A stretch of DNA of 64,000 nt from Streblospio benedicti (GCA_019095985.1 CM032666.1:56210735-56274734), one strand, 5' to 3'. Shown: positions 1 through 15,100, counted from the stretch's first letter. Notes: generated by a model not told the origin, from the sequence alone. Numbers and translations: made by a program.

Positions 1-171
1 TCTTGGACATATCCAGATTGCCACCCCAGTTCTGTGGCAATAATGTACAAAGAACCAAGTAGTGTATGTACCCTTGGTTTTACTGGCTGCAGATTGCATT
101 ATGTTATTACAATTATAACACCCAAATTAGATTTAGAGTGTAGTGGGTTTTAATTTATCTTTTGATTTCAG

Positions 172-3100
172 ATAATTTATGAACTGTCTGTGAAGTATCT
201 TGTCACAAAAAAGGGTTATGAGAAGAAAATATTTCCAGACTTTAATGATGTAAAAGGCTTCTGGTAAGTTTTATTGTCGGTGGCATTGTAATTGTTGTAT
301 TTTTCCGTCATAACTGGTGGTGAAATGCTGGCCAAAAAAGATAATTTTGAATTAAATTTTCTAAAGTTTATTAGCTAAGTACTATTGAATAAATGAATTC
401 ATCATCAGAGCTGTAAATATCCAACATGGTTCGTACAGTCTGGAAAAGTCCTTGAATTTCAGCTTTTGCCTGGAAAAGCCTGGAAAACAGACAGGGGCCT
501 TGAAAAAATAATTTTAGTACTTGAAAAGCCTTGAAAACTAGGGTTGGGGCTTAGAAACGTCTTAAAAAATCAATTTCTGGCTTGAAAAGCGCCGCCATTA
601 TCGAATGTACTCGATTGAACCACACATCATGTATACGCTTTTACCGGTGTGCAAAAATGCACTCGATTTAAATGACGTGTCGTAATAGATTTTGTCTCGA
701 TCACGCTACGCCCAGGTGACGCGTGCTGTCATTTATGGATTGGAGGGTTATAAATAGAACGTGACGTCATTCGGTAACCATCGGCCAGCTTCGTGTGTTC
801 CTCGTGGTTTTAGCAATCTATGCAAATGGCGGACGCGGTGAACGAAAACTTGAGAGGCCAAATAATTTGAATATCAATAGCTATCGCTACCAACATGGGG
901 AAATGCACGTTTAACAATACTTGGATGACAGCAGACCCTTACAAGGAATGGATACAGCCTGTCAAAGGAAACAGGTATAGGGCATTTTGTCGTGTTTGCT
1001 GCAAAGAAATAGACCTCACAACGATGGGAGAAAGTGCTCTGAAATCACATTCCAAGGGAGCAAAACATTGCCAAAACATGGATAGCAGCATTGGGAAATC
1101 ATTCACTATTAGCGGATTTTTTAAATCAAAAACTTCAACGACGTCGGCAGACCTAAAGGCCGGACCATCCACCTCTGTAGGGCAGGGTATACCGGCCACA
1201 GTTGGGAACAACACGCCTGGTGATGGGCTAATGGTTGTTCCTCCTCCTCCACCGCTGCCTCAAGCACTACCTGGAGCTAGATGCCTAACGGACTTTGTGA
1301 GCAAAAATGACGTTCTAAAATCAGAGGTCTTGTGGTGTCTGAAAACTGTCACCGATCATAACTCTTACAATTCATTCAAAGGAATTGATAAGCTGTTCAT
1401 AGAAATGTTTCCGGACAGCGCAATTGCCAAGAAATTCACTTGTGGGGAAAGAAAATCATAATAAAGAATACAATAGTTGTTAGTTAGTTTTGCAGCAATA
1501 TATAATGGAAGCAAGGGTTTTTAAAAATTAGATTTAGGGCCTTGAAAATATGGTGACCTGGCCTTGAAAAGTCCTTGAATTTTGTGCATGATCTTTTGTA
1601 TGAACCATGAATTCCAAATATATGAAAATATTTTATGATTATATGAACAGTCATGCTACAAGTATGTTTATTTTTTTCTTCTCTAGGCTTTCATCTCTTC
1701 TTATCATTTGAGAAATTAATAAAGCAATCGGTTATTTTACAGCATAAAAGCTGAAAATTTTTCCAATTTTGCAGCTCTAAAGGTGTTGTTCTAGATGGTG
1801 TGAAAGGCAACGTTTTCAAATGTGGAACTGGGGGAAAGATTTACAGGTGAGATAGATTCAGTCTAGTGTCTGCATCTAGAAGTTTGACATGATAGCTATA
1901 TCCATATAATTATGGATTGTTGCTAACAATTCTATCACTAATGGATTGATGTCTTCTTAACCTATGTACCGGTATCTAGATGCAATGTGCATGCATTGGT
2001 GCATGATTTTTGCGACCATTATATATATTAACTTGTATATGTTTTTTAATGCTTTACAGGGCATCCCATGGTACAAAATTTCTATCCGGAACTGATGTGT
2101 ATAAGCAATATGAAAAGGGTAAATGGGATCAGTATAAGATAATGATGAATACAGTAGGAAAAATTAAAGGTATATAAGATTATATTTTGATATATATCAT
2201 TTCATGATCTAGAAGAATAATATTAGTCAAATTTACAATACTTGTAATTATATATGCGAATTAAACAATTTCTCTACTACTGGATTTTAAATAAACTTAC
2301 ATATGTAAGTTCAATTGAAATCCAGTATTAACATCACTTTTATAGCCATTATTTTAAGTTGAACATCACTTTTGCCCTTGATTAGGAGAGTGATGATTAT
2401 TCGTCACAGAAGTAAAGATTTAGTTTTATTCAGTTAGTGTATCACACCCCTGGATGTCTGATGTTCAATGTATATGTGTTAGCTTTTCCTGCACATTACT
2501 AGGTTATTATTATTTGTACGCTTTTTGACAGATGACTATGCTTATGTGGATAGCCTATATGAAATTCCTGTTATCTATTTATTTGCAAGATTGGTCGATC
2601 ACATAGATCAAAATATATCTGTAAGTAAATTTTGATTCTTTGATACATGTATACTAAAATTCATAATTTAGAATGATTTTGAATTATGGAAATAAAGCAA
2701 TTTGAGCTGTAGTTTTACATCTGTTATCATGTACCATATTTGTTCTTTTAAGCGCACCTGCCTCATTAAAGATATTGCTCAGCCAAAATCATTTTTGTTC
2801 TGTAAAATCCAGTATCAATAGACGATGCCTTATCCATTGCAAGTGTGATGAAAATAATATATATATATCTCCACATTTAATACTTATTTCACCTTTAAAA
2901 ATATCATGCTGTCTCGTCAACTAAAACACAAGGTCACGTGATATTGCGTAATCGAATGATTATCGCCAGACGTACCGTCCATTTCTAACGACAGATGTCT
3001 CATTTAATATGGGTGAGATAGGCAGCTTCTTACGTGCACCGTGCAAGTTACGTCTGACGAAAATCATTCGGTTGACATTTGTGCATTCACGTGTTTTTTT

Positions 3101-6100
3101 TGGAATATGCCGGCCTCTTATTGCGTGGTATTTAAATTGCTCAACATATTTTAATACGCTGTTTAACTGAAAGAAACTTTCAGAATGGTCAGAACACATC
3201 ATAATGCTTCTCTACAAGCATACTTGTTCGCCCACTGAGCATAACCTTTAAGCGTACAGCCTGTTTACACAGATTAAATATCAAGCAAATCTTGCTCTTT
3301 TTTACCACAAATATTTCATTTACCTGGTGCCATGTTGTAAGCCTAACACGCCGTTATAGACCTAGGGCGTTTTGAAAAAGACGTCGATATATGCCGGGTG
3401 CGTTGTGTTTGGGGTTCGCTTTTCAGACATCTCAAGTGTATGTTTGCTTTTGATTTAAACTTGTTATTGTAAGTGCACTGTGCGCTTTTTAGAACGAATA
3501 TGGTATCTAGAATGGTGCCACAGTTAGTTTATGGATATGTTACTTACAGTGCACATATTAATTATGCATTGGCCAAAACAATGGATGGAATCCAAATAAA
3601 TCAGGATAATACAATGAATGCAGGCTAACAACATAAATTTGTTACTTTATCATTTGAAATGCAACTATGCAATAAGTACCATAATATTATACTACTATAG
3701 ACAGAAAATGGAAACCCCAATAATCATTTGACGTATCAAAGTGCTCTTGAAGAAGCGTATGAAGCTCTTCGAAATAATTACATGCCCGCTCCTGTTTGGC
3801 CAACAGGTAACATTAGATTTCAGTAGAGATGCTCTTCATAAATGCATTTTGATTATGTAATTATATATTCTACTAGATTTTGTTATGTAATGATAGTGTA
3901 ATGAAAAATATTTTAGTTTAACAGATTAGTAGAAGTCATTGTAGATGTCGATTGTAGATGATCTGGTGAATTTTGCTGAGCATGGCCGAGACAATCCTCA
4001 TTTGTTTATGAAGCAGCAAAGTAGTAAGGTGCGAGATTGGTTGCAATCTTTACGCAAGCAGGGAATGACGACATTTGTTCTCACATCTTCTGGTGTCGAC
4101 TTTACGAAATCTGTTCTCTCTCACACGCTTGGGTATGAAATATTAAGGCTTTTCATGTTTTGATTGCTGTATATTTTTGCATTATTTGTATGAACTGACG
4201 TTACTGAAGTATTTTCAACAATGGTTTATTTGTAGGCCAGAATATGATAGCCTCTTTGACCTTTACATGTGTAACGCATGGAAACCGTTATTTTTCAAAT
4301 CTGACAAGCCATTTGTTAAATGTGGTAAGCGTTTCTTTTATAAAGTTAATAGTAGAATGAATTAATTCTAATAATAATATGAATGTGTAAGCATTTGCTT
4401 AAAAGCCAACCCAGCAATAATCACTAGTCGTAGGGTTTTAGATGTGATGATTGTAGTGTGAACAAGCAAAGCATGTAAGATTAAACTGTCTGGATATTTA
4501 CTTCAACAATCCATACTGAAGTTCAACTAAATGGACGGATATAATCTGCAAACTCTCTGTTTCACTCTTTTTTAATTTGATAGCCTACAAGGTTGACATG
4601 TTCAGTGCTATCAAGCCATCCGGGCAGGCTATTCGCTTCTGTTATGCTTAGATATTTGTACAGTCCATAATATTTTTTAGATAAAGATGCTGGTACACCT
4701 ATCCCTAATCATGTAGTTACTGACTTTGAGAAAGGGGCATGGTACAGCAGAGGAAGCTTGCAGCATTTTAACCATCTATTTCACAAGTTCGCAGGGAAGG
4801 ATGACGCTAAAGTAAGGCTTATGGCTCTTTGAAGACTGCTAAGGTATCGTTCATAAATGATATCATTACAATTCGGGCATTTCTGACCCCTCCCCCTCCC
4901 TGTCATCCCTTGTCATTTTCCCCCACCTCCTTTGACATAATCTTTTGATGACCACCCCCACACAAGCTTGTTTGTGAGTTTAATTCTATTCTTCTCTCTT
5001 GGTATAGAAAACAGAGAGAGAAAGAATAAAATATTACAATATTAGTTATCAAAAAACTTCAAAATAATGTTAGTTTTTAGTTTTACAGCCAAAAGAGTTA
5101 CTTTTTCCTATGTAATAAAAGGATTTATGTAAATACTTATATATGTATATTTGTTTCCCAATGCTTGTGAAATTCATTTTCTACATATTCTCTCTCGCAC
5201 ATCTTTTTATTGTGGTAGAAATATGATTGGTAGAAGAAAGATGTGAGAGAGAGATCATTTAGAAAGTGTAAGTATATGTAAGTAAATACTGTTGTTGGAG
5301 TTAATTCACGTGTACTTTACAGATTGCATTTGTTGGTGATGGTTTGAAAAATGATACATTTCCTGCCAGCAGTTGTGCGAAATGGGCTACCGTTCATATC
5401 TTAGAAAACATGGTTGCTGAAGGAATGCAAAATTGGCCATGTCATTCAGAAGATTCTTCTGCCCAGGTAAGTTTTTGATAGTGGTAGAAGGGTACACAAT
5501 GAGCCTGTGAACACACGCATCTCATGAATCCCATTTTTCAAAACGAAAATAAACAATATTTAGTAAACAATCATCTTCTCTAAACGTATTTTTCAACACC
5601 CATTGTCATCATTGATAATGTTTGGTTTGAATATTTCATATTCAACTGTTTTCTATCAATAAAATAGAATTGTATATGCCATTCACGGTCTCAGTGTTTA
5701 CCTGACTGTTTGGTTGCTAGTGTATTTGGTGATAGAAATCAGGGATTACACAATCTATTTTTTTTATACAATTTATTCTCAAAATTTTACATTTAGCAGT
5801 ACATTTTCAGAACATTCTCAATATCTGCGACCGATTTACTTTGTGAATTAATGTCATTTGATGTAGATCCATCATCCCCACCCATATCACCCTCATATGC
5901 AAAAACCATGCGCACTCGAAGATTGTCTGGGTTTGTCACCACCCATGTTTGTTCACTCTTGCTTCCATCCTTTTCCTGAATCCTGATCACACTCGAGTCA
6001 TCTATCACCTCGCAAAGAGCGAGGCACCAAACCCCCAGCAGCCCCTGTGATGGTGTCTCTGTAGCCTGATTTTTGGAACCAACTGGGGTCTGTTGTGAGG

Positions 6101-9100
6101 AGCCACTCATTATATCCTGCACTCGACCCAAGCGGCTTCGTGTCTCCTTTTGTGATGTACGCTCTCCTTTCTGGGACCTCAAGCGTTGGTACATTTCTAT
6201 CGTGCCTTGACTGAGTTTGCTGCGGGCGTACCGGGAAGCTTTTTTCGCCACGGGGCTCAGGTAGATGCCTTCTCTGGAAATAACCAAGACGTATTTGGTG
6301 ATTCTTTATGACAGAGCTATCTAACTTAAAACAACCCTTTGGTCACTTGCAATACTTTGGCATATTTTAAAAAGTTTATTCATTTTTATGAAATGTAGTT
6401 TATATAACTAAAGTAATGATTAAGATAATCAAAACCTACTGGGGAATAAATGACAAGAAGAATGGAATAAAATGTGTTATTACCCATGGACGCTGCCGTG
6501 CATCTGGAATTTTGTGCCACTCATGATCTTAAGTCCATTGTTCATAATGGACCACCAGTTCTCCGTTCTTGATCCATGAAACACAAACTTTGTCCCATGG
6601 ATAGCTCTTGCTGCTTCAAATGCGTCATTTTTTTGTGCTGTATCACCTTGAATGACAAATTGATGTTTTGCACCTGAAATAGAAAAGAAAAATATGTTAA
6701 TTCTGTCTTGTTTTGTATTGTACCATAATAAAAAAATTTAGTAGAAATATAAAGATAATATTGTGTGTGATCTTCTAATTAGTGCATTGTCTTAATGAGC
6801 AAAGCACTGAAGTGCAGATGAAAACTGAAATAAGAGTTCCATACCCATGAAGCCAAGTTCATGCGACTGATGCAGCTTTTGAACAGTGTTAAATTTTTCA
6901 ATCCATGCGCGAAGATCAACTATCTGAGGATCTGTTATTTCATTCTGAAAATGATAATGAAATAATTAAAGTATAATCCTACACAGTAAAATTTGTTGAT
7001 AATAAGTGATACATTTTTTCGTTATTATATGAAAAATCATGCTGCTCTTAAACCTAGATGATATACAGTTTGTCGTAGATGGAAGAATTCACTGTTGCTT
7101 CACCTGACTGTTCAGCATCTCCAAGAGCATCCTGCTGATATTCTGGTAACTAGAGGATGTCTGGGCAAATGTGGCTGGAGAGGGATGGAACAGATCTTTA
7201 CTTCTATCAGACTGACAGGCTCTAGTTGCCATGGCAATCATGAACTTCAAAGTATTTTCGTTTTCCTCTGCTCTCAGGGTCTGAGTGATTTGGCGGCAAA
7301 CTGGGCGGGCACAGACACGAGGCGACCTTGCGAATCCAGTTGCCTGAAAGAATCAATATATTAAATAAAATCGGTTGAAAGATATTGTAACTTTAAGACA
7401 GACACATGAGTCCGGTTGGTATTCTAACTCAATTTTATTGGGATCAGGCTGTGGTGTGGAGCAATAGTTAATATCTGTCAAACAGATGTATGTTATGTGA
7501 TCAACATCATATTCATTGTTCCCTTTTCATATTCGATTTTTTAATTTCTACTCTTACATTATAATGAATACTCTTTTTTATAACAGTGTTGATAGTCTTT
7601 TGATCATCATGCTTTCAATAAATATTCTAAAATATGTTAGATCTTTTTAAAATGATCATCTAGAGATCTGCCGGTGTTTCAATGTATGCGAGAGGACGAT
7701 ATTAAAGCTACTTACGGAGATGTAATTGACTTGGTCACACAGCACACAGAACATGTGCATGGTGGGAACGCGCTGCTGCAGGTACATGACGATCTGGGCG
7801 AGGTGGCCGTAGTCAGCGGCAGGCACCGCTTTGGCTGCAGCGACTTCATCATTTGCTGGCTCCAACTCGAGACCAGCCATCATACCACTTAGAGGCTGCT
7901 GCTCGGGAAATGAGTAGCTGGGGTTTTGCTGGATGCTTGTTTTTATGAAGGTCTCGGTAATTTGCATAATTTGCTTGCTGTGAGCAAATTGTCTCATGCA
8001 TGGTGGCTGGTAGACGTTTTTAACTGTGATCTCAGGATCATCTCCGTAGGTCGCCTGAAAGGATTAGCTCATGTAAATGAGATCTGAATATGACTGACAG
8101 GTACATACAGATGACTTGTTGGACTATTTATTGAAGGACAGAGCGCTATCTAATATTATGACCATCTGTATGCATCTTTTGTCTAATACGTTTCTATACA
8201 TTTTGGCAAATTAGAATTGCTGATGGTCAGACTTAGGCTCAACTTACGGGGTTGATGTGGAGTCGGACCACTATGGGCTTGTTGGGCTTGATGCCCCAGC
8301 GGGTGGCGGTGTGGATGTCCAGGTCCACACACACGTGCAGGTCCACCTACAGCACCATGCAGAGTGAACAAGGGAGTCAGAAAGTGGAGTTGTCCTTTTC
8401 AAGACAATCTTCAAGATTTAGGATCGAACAAGCACCAGCAACATGTTTGACTTACAAGTTTTCTGAACTTTTACAGTTAAGTCTATAAACCTTTGTGTAT
8501 TACTCACCTGTGAGCATGTTGCATCCACAGCATCAACCTCTATTGAGGATTCTCCAAACAGCTCTTGAACGGACTCTATGTCGGCCGTAAGCTTTTCTTC
8601 AATTTTGTCTGATTCGTCAAAGCTGTCAAAACCCCATGACTCATCCTCAGAGTAATCGGAATCAGCCATATCCACCTGTAAATAATTCATCAGTTTTCTT
8701 TTCAGTAAATATTTTAACTTTTCACTATATATATATTTTGCTCCTTGAAATGTAGGATACTAATAAATTTAGATTTTTGTATCCATTAAGCTGTCAAACA
8801 GCTTAGATGAATATTCTCGTTAAATAAGGAATATTTGAACCTCAATAACTTATTTGTACTGGTAGCCAGTGTTTTAACTAATATGATGTGCAACAAAGTT
8901 ATTCTATTAAATAAACTAAACGTAGCTTTTGAAGGAAATGTGAAAATAATTATTCTATCCTGTGTATCCTGTAGGGCTACGCAGGTGTTGGGTAGCTATG
9001 ACTAATGAGTAGTGAGTACTAAATGGGCAGCCCCAGTTAAGACTAATTATAGATCACCTGTTTAGGTAAAAACCAATTTCCTTTATTTCCTTTATACTAA

Positions 9101-12100
9101 GGGTTAAATGTTACTTTTAAACCTGATCGTAACCAATTTAGAATTCTATGACGTGATAAAATACTCGCATATTTGCTTTTGTATTTGTAAGAATTTAATT
9201 TTAAATGTTCATTGCTTATTTCATTGATACAATTTTGACTAATTTCAGCACATAATTACCATGGCCCTATACATGTACTTGTCTAATGTCTACTGTCATA
9301 TATGGGAATTGTCACGGTGTTATTTCATATTGTCCTTAAAAGTGGTTACTCCCAGATATTGTACTATAGCTATAAAAAAACAGCATGTCGTAGATTTTAA
9401 AGCTTGTCCCGCATAAGAGACAAACTTGGTAAGTGAATCCCTTAAAATTTATTGCGTTACCATTGCTCAAACGATTGAGACACCTATGTCAAACGTTACG
9501 TTGCTCCCACATTATTAACAACTAATAAAATAATTTCATATTTTCAATGTTCAGTGTCGTAACATATCGTAATAATTTTTTTCCTCTAATAATTATTGGG
9601 TGAGTTGATCTGAATGCGATCGAAGAGTGTAAAATTCGGTTACCCCCAACTATATCCTGAAACCATAACAATTTACACAAACCGAAGTTAAGATTTTGGG
9701 GGCGGGTTTGAGGTAAACTAAAATTTAAAAAAAAAAAATATTTTGCAGAAAAGTGCGAGGAATACCGTGACAACTCTCATATGTGTATCTCAAACTATGT
9801 AATTGATAATATATAATATTTAATCTATACTACTGGAAATTATGTACATTAAAACACGTTTCATATGGCATCTACCATATTTCTTAAGTATTGTGACGTA
9901 CAACGTAATAATATACTATATTGACGTAACCCCAAGATGGTGCTGCTCTGCCAGGGCACGGTCCCACGTGTAAGACACAATACTGAAGAAATATGGCGGA
10001 TGCCATATGAAACGTCTGTTTTAATGTGCATAATTTCCAGAAGTATAGATTAAATATTATATATTAACCTGGATGTCTAATCTTCATGTTATTATGTAAT
10101 TGATACATTTGAATCTCAGTTTGAAAGGTTTGTTATTTCACTTGCACATTTTAAATGATACTTTAAGTTATGTCCAGTGCAACTTTCACATATTATTTGA
10201 AATATGATTGTCATAATAAACTCCATCTACTGGAGCAAACATTACAATTTAGCCCGTCCAGCGCAAAGTGGTTGGGATTCTTACTTATGTGATTTTTTAC
10301 ATGATTAAAATAACCACAACTTTTGTAGTCTAAGTTTTTGACATAATATGTACAGCTACTTTATTGTAATAAATAAACTAACTAAACATACCTTTTGAAG
10401 CGAATGTGATTTTTGAAAAAATTATATCCTGTGTTATATAGTTTGTGTAAATAACCTTGTCTCTCTCCAACCTGACTATAAACTGATACTGACCATGTGG
10501 GTCTGAGACTTTAAATGGTCACTACTGACCAGTGAGTGAGAACTTGGAAGCACCAATCAGGAGGCTTCACAAGTGTTGTTAGCACCCATGATTGGTGGCT
10601 GTAGGTGGTGAGCACCAAATGGGCAGCCACAGTTATGGCTAATTATAGATCACTTTAATAGTAAGGTACAAAACAATTTCCTTTATTCCCAGTACTAAGG
10701 ATAAATCAAAGACATGATGTTTCTTTTGAACATCCTGAATTTAATGTATTGAGAATTCTTTGTCATGTGATAAAGTGCTTGCATATATTTTTTTTGGTAT
10801 TTGATATAATATAAGAATTTAATTCTAAAAGTTCATTGGTTATTTCTTTGATACAAATTTTACTATTTCCTTGTATTATAATAAATCAAACTGAATTAAA
10901 AACATACTCATTTTAAATGAACATGAATATTAAGATTTTTAAACAAATTAATCATGATAATGTCCTGACAGTTTCTACCACATACATGTACATGTTTGTC
11001 TAATGTCATATGTGTGTCTTTTATCTCCAACTATGTAGTTGATACATTTGTATCTCACTTTGAAAGGTTTGTTATTTCTGTTGCACACTTTTGACAGATA
11101 TTATGTCAAAATGTGATAATCATGTTAAATTGCATCTACTGGAGTGAAGTTTATCCAGTGAACATTACAATTTAGCTTGTTCATTGCAAAGTAATTGAGA
11201 CATCTTATGTAAAGATGATTTTTTCCCCAATATGATCATAATGACCCCAACTATTGGAGTTTAGTCTAGAATGTACAACCACTTTATTATAATGAATAAG
11301 AAACCCACATACCTTTTTTTAAGCAAATGTGAAAATATTTATTCTATCCTGTGTATTGTATTTTATGTGAATAACCTTGTGTTTCTCCAACCTTACTATG
11401 AACTGACACTGACCATGTGAGTCAGAGATTAGTGACCCAGTGTGTTAGAACTTGGAAGCACCAATCAGAAGGCTTCAAGTGTTGTTAGCACCCAGGTGTC
11501 AGGTGGCTATAGATAGTGTGTACTGAATGGGCAGCCACAGTTATGGCTAATTATAGATCACCTAATTAGGTACAAACCAATTTCCTATAAATAAGGTACC
11601 CACATACTGTTAAACCTATTGAACATAACATATATTTGTTTGTATTTGTTTTGGAATTTAATTTTGAATCTTAGCACATGTACACAAATTTGAATAGATT
11701 GCTTGTATTCCGGATATCAAATAGCTTCCTTGAAAATTTTCTATGCAACTTTATGGTTATGTTTTTATTTATCTATGTTTAAATGAGCATCAATATTGAA
11801 ATTTTGATTGAAAATTAGTAATGGACCTTTCCGATAAGGAAACTTGCGTCTAATGTAAAAAAAAAGTCTTGAAATTGTGTTACATGGTAGAAAATAAGCA
11901 CTCAAGTTCATGAACTGTGATTATGAAACTGACCATGTATCAGTATGGCCATTTGTATGGGTTTGAGAAAAATGTTTGTCTGACATCCTCACAAAGTGTA
12001 AGCACTGTAGTACTTGAGAGCTTTCTAAAATAGTGCAAAATCAGTTGTCATTTCCCTACTTATTATTGAAAACTATGCGTTAGAAAGTGATAAAGTCATT

Positions 12101-15100
12101 TCAAATGATAAATACATGATTGTGACTAGGGTTGTTGTAAAGAAGAGGTATATAACCACTGCACAGTTTGACTGTTTGGTTGCTAGTGTATTTGGTGATA
12201 GAACTCAGGGATTACACAATCTAATTTTTTTATAATTTATTCTCAAAATTTTACATTTAGCAGTACATTTTCAGAACATTCTCAATATCTGCGACCGATT
12301 TACTCTGTGAATTAATGTCATTTGATGTACATCCATCATCCCCACCCATATCACCCTCATATGCAAAAACCATGCGCACTCGAAGATTGTCTGGGTTTGT
12401 CACCACCCATGTTTGTTCACTCTTGCTTCCATCCTTTTCTTGTATTCTGATCACACTGGAGTCATCTATCACCTCGCAAAGAGCGAGGCACCAAACCCCC
12501 AGCAGCCCCTGTGATGGTGTCTCTGTAGCCTGATTTTTGGAACCAACTGGGGTCCGTTGTGAGGAGCCACTCATTAAACCCTGCACTCGACCCAAGCGGC
12601 TTCGTATCTCCTTTTGTGATGTACGCTCTCCTTTCTGGGTTGTTGGTACATTTCTATCGTGCCTTGACTGAGTTTGCTGCGGGCGTACCTGGAAGCTTTT
12701 TTTGCCACGGGGCTCAGGTAGATGCCTTCTCTGGAAATAACCAAGACGTATTTGGTGATTCTTTATGACAGAGCCATCTAACTTTTCTAAAACAACCCTT
12801 TGGTCACTTGCAATACTTTGGCATAATTTAAAAAGTTTATTCATTTTTGAAATTTAATTTATATAACTAAAGTAATGATTAAGATAATCAAAACCTACTG
12901 GGGAATAAATGACAAGAAGAATGGAATAAAATGTGTTATTACCCATGGACGCCAAGCCGCATCTGGAATTTTGTGCCACTCATGATCTTAAGTCCATTGT
13001 TCATAATGGACCACCAGTTCTCCGTTCTTGATCCATGAAATGCAAANNNNNNNNNNNNNNNNNNNNNNNNNNNNNNNNNNNNNNNNNNNNNNNNNNNNNN
13101 NNNNNNNNNNNNNNNNNNNNNNNNNNNNNNNNNNNNNNNNNNNNNNTTGAAAATGTGATAATCATGTTAAATTGCATCTACTGGAGTGAAGTTTATCCAG
13201 TGAACATTACAATTTAGCTTGTTCATTGCAAAGTAATTGAGACATCTTATATAAAGATTTTTTTTCCAATATGATCATAATGACCCCAACTATTGGAGTT
13301 CAGTTTAGAATGTACAACCACTTTATTATAATGAATAAACAAACCCACATACCTTTTTTAAGCAAATGTGAAAATATTTATTCTATCCTGTGTATTGTAT
13401 TTTATGTGAATAACCTTGTATTTCTCCAACCTTACTATGAACTGACACTGACCACATGAGTGGGAGGCATTAGTGACCCAGTGTGTTAGAACTTGGAAGC
13501 ACCAATCAGAAGGCTTCAAGTGCTGTTAGCACCCAGGTGTCAGGTGGCTATAGATAGTGAGTACTAAATGGACAGCCTCAGTTATGGTTAATTATAGATC
13601 ACCTAATTAGGTACAAACCAATTTCCTATAAATAAGGTACCACATACTGTTAAACCTATTGAACATAACATATATTTGTTTTGTTTTTGTTTTGGAATTT
13701 AATTTTGAATGTTAGCACATGTACACAAATTTGAATAGATTGCTTATATTCTGGATATCAAATAGTTTCCTTGAAATTTTCTATGCAACTTTATGGTTAT
13801 GTTTTTATTTATATATGTTTAAATGAGCATCAATATTGAAATTTTGATTGCAAATTAGTAATGCACCTTTCCGATAAGGTGCGTTTAATGTAAAAAAAAA
13901 GGCTTGAAATTAGTAGAAAATAAGCACTGGCATTCATGAACTGTGATTATGAAACAGACCATGTATCAGTATGGACATTGGTATGGGTTTAAGAAAAATG
14001 TTTATCTGACGTCCTCACAAAGGGTTAGCACTGTAGTACTTGAGGGCTTTCTAAAATAGTGCAAAATCAGTTGTCATTTCCCTAATTATTATTGAAAACT
14101 ATGCATTAGAAAGTGATAGAAAGTCATTGCAAATGATAAATACATGATTGTGACTAGGAGTGTTGAAAAGAGAAGAGGTATATAACATGCTTAATGACAA
14201 TACTTATTTTATATTTTATTTTTATGTGTCAATATTGTGAAGAAAGTGACATTGTCCAAAAGGAGGCTATTTTAAGCCAATGTAGGTAACTTTCACAACA
14301 GCATATTCTAGACCAGGAATTGAATTCTTACTATTATTTGTATGCTTTGTACGTTTTGGTAGATGACATCCATATTGGATTCATTACTAAGTTGTATATT
14401 AGCCACAAACTTGCCCCTTGATTTACCCATGTTTGTGTTCGCCCAGCAAACCTTTAAAAATAAATCTTAAGGTGAGAATTATAATCTTTAAGTGAGAATT
14501 ATAATCTTATAACTGCATTATACATCCTTATCAGTATGTCTATATATCAGCATGCAATCAGTTTACAAAAGAAACTTGTCATATTCTTTAACAAACTTGG
14601 CTATTTTTTGCAAAATGCAGTAAATCTTTGTGAGAACAGGCCTTGGTGCACATTGTCATTTTTATGTTAAATGTAGGTTATCAGAAAGGTCCAGTATTCT
14701 GCCCTGTTAGTTTCCTATATATATGTATTTGTCTCATGTCTATTGTCATATACATGTCTCTATCTCAAACTATGTATGATACATTTGTATCTCCATTTGA
14801 AAGGTTTGCTATTTCAGTTGCACACTTTTGACTGATACTTTAATTTTAAGTTACAGTGTATGTCCACAGTGCAAATTGTCTGCAATTTTAAAATCTTTGA
14901 AAATATGTTTATGCCAATTTGTTTTTGAGCCAAGTTTATCAAGCAATCATTGCAGTTTAGCTCTTCCAGTGCAAATTGGTTGGGATTCTTACTTATGTGA
15001 TTTATTACATTATTGTAATAACCACAACTTTTGTAGTCAAGTTTGTAACATAATATGTACTGTCACTTTATTGTAATGAATAAACTAACTAAACGTACCT

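Larger units (their letters stand above)
425..1609 (+). mobile_element. TIR element carrying a BED zinc-finger ORF, in NT5DC1 intron
   Basis: The left end reads CATGGTTCGTACA and the right end, reverse-complemented, CATGGTTCATACA. The flanking 8-mers atatccaa and aattccaa match at 6 of 8 positions, compatible with an old hAT-style target duplication. Both ends carry AT-rich subterminal sequence with repeated tccttgaa/ccttgaaaa motifs. The element contains the single-exon ORF 895-1461 and no transposase. Inference: a non-autonomous or domesticated hAT-like DNA transposon. Confidence 0.6.

Noticed and set aside
12257-12844. 195-residue minus-strand ORF as an independent gene
   Set aside because: It is the PARP 3' exon copy read from intron into exon; its first 60 residues are intron sequence and out-of-frame exon.
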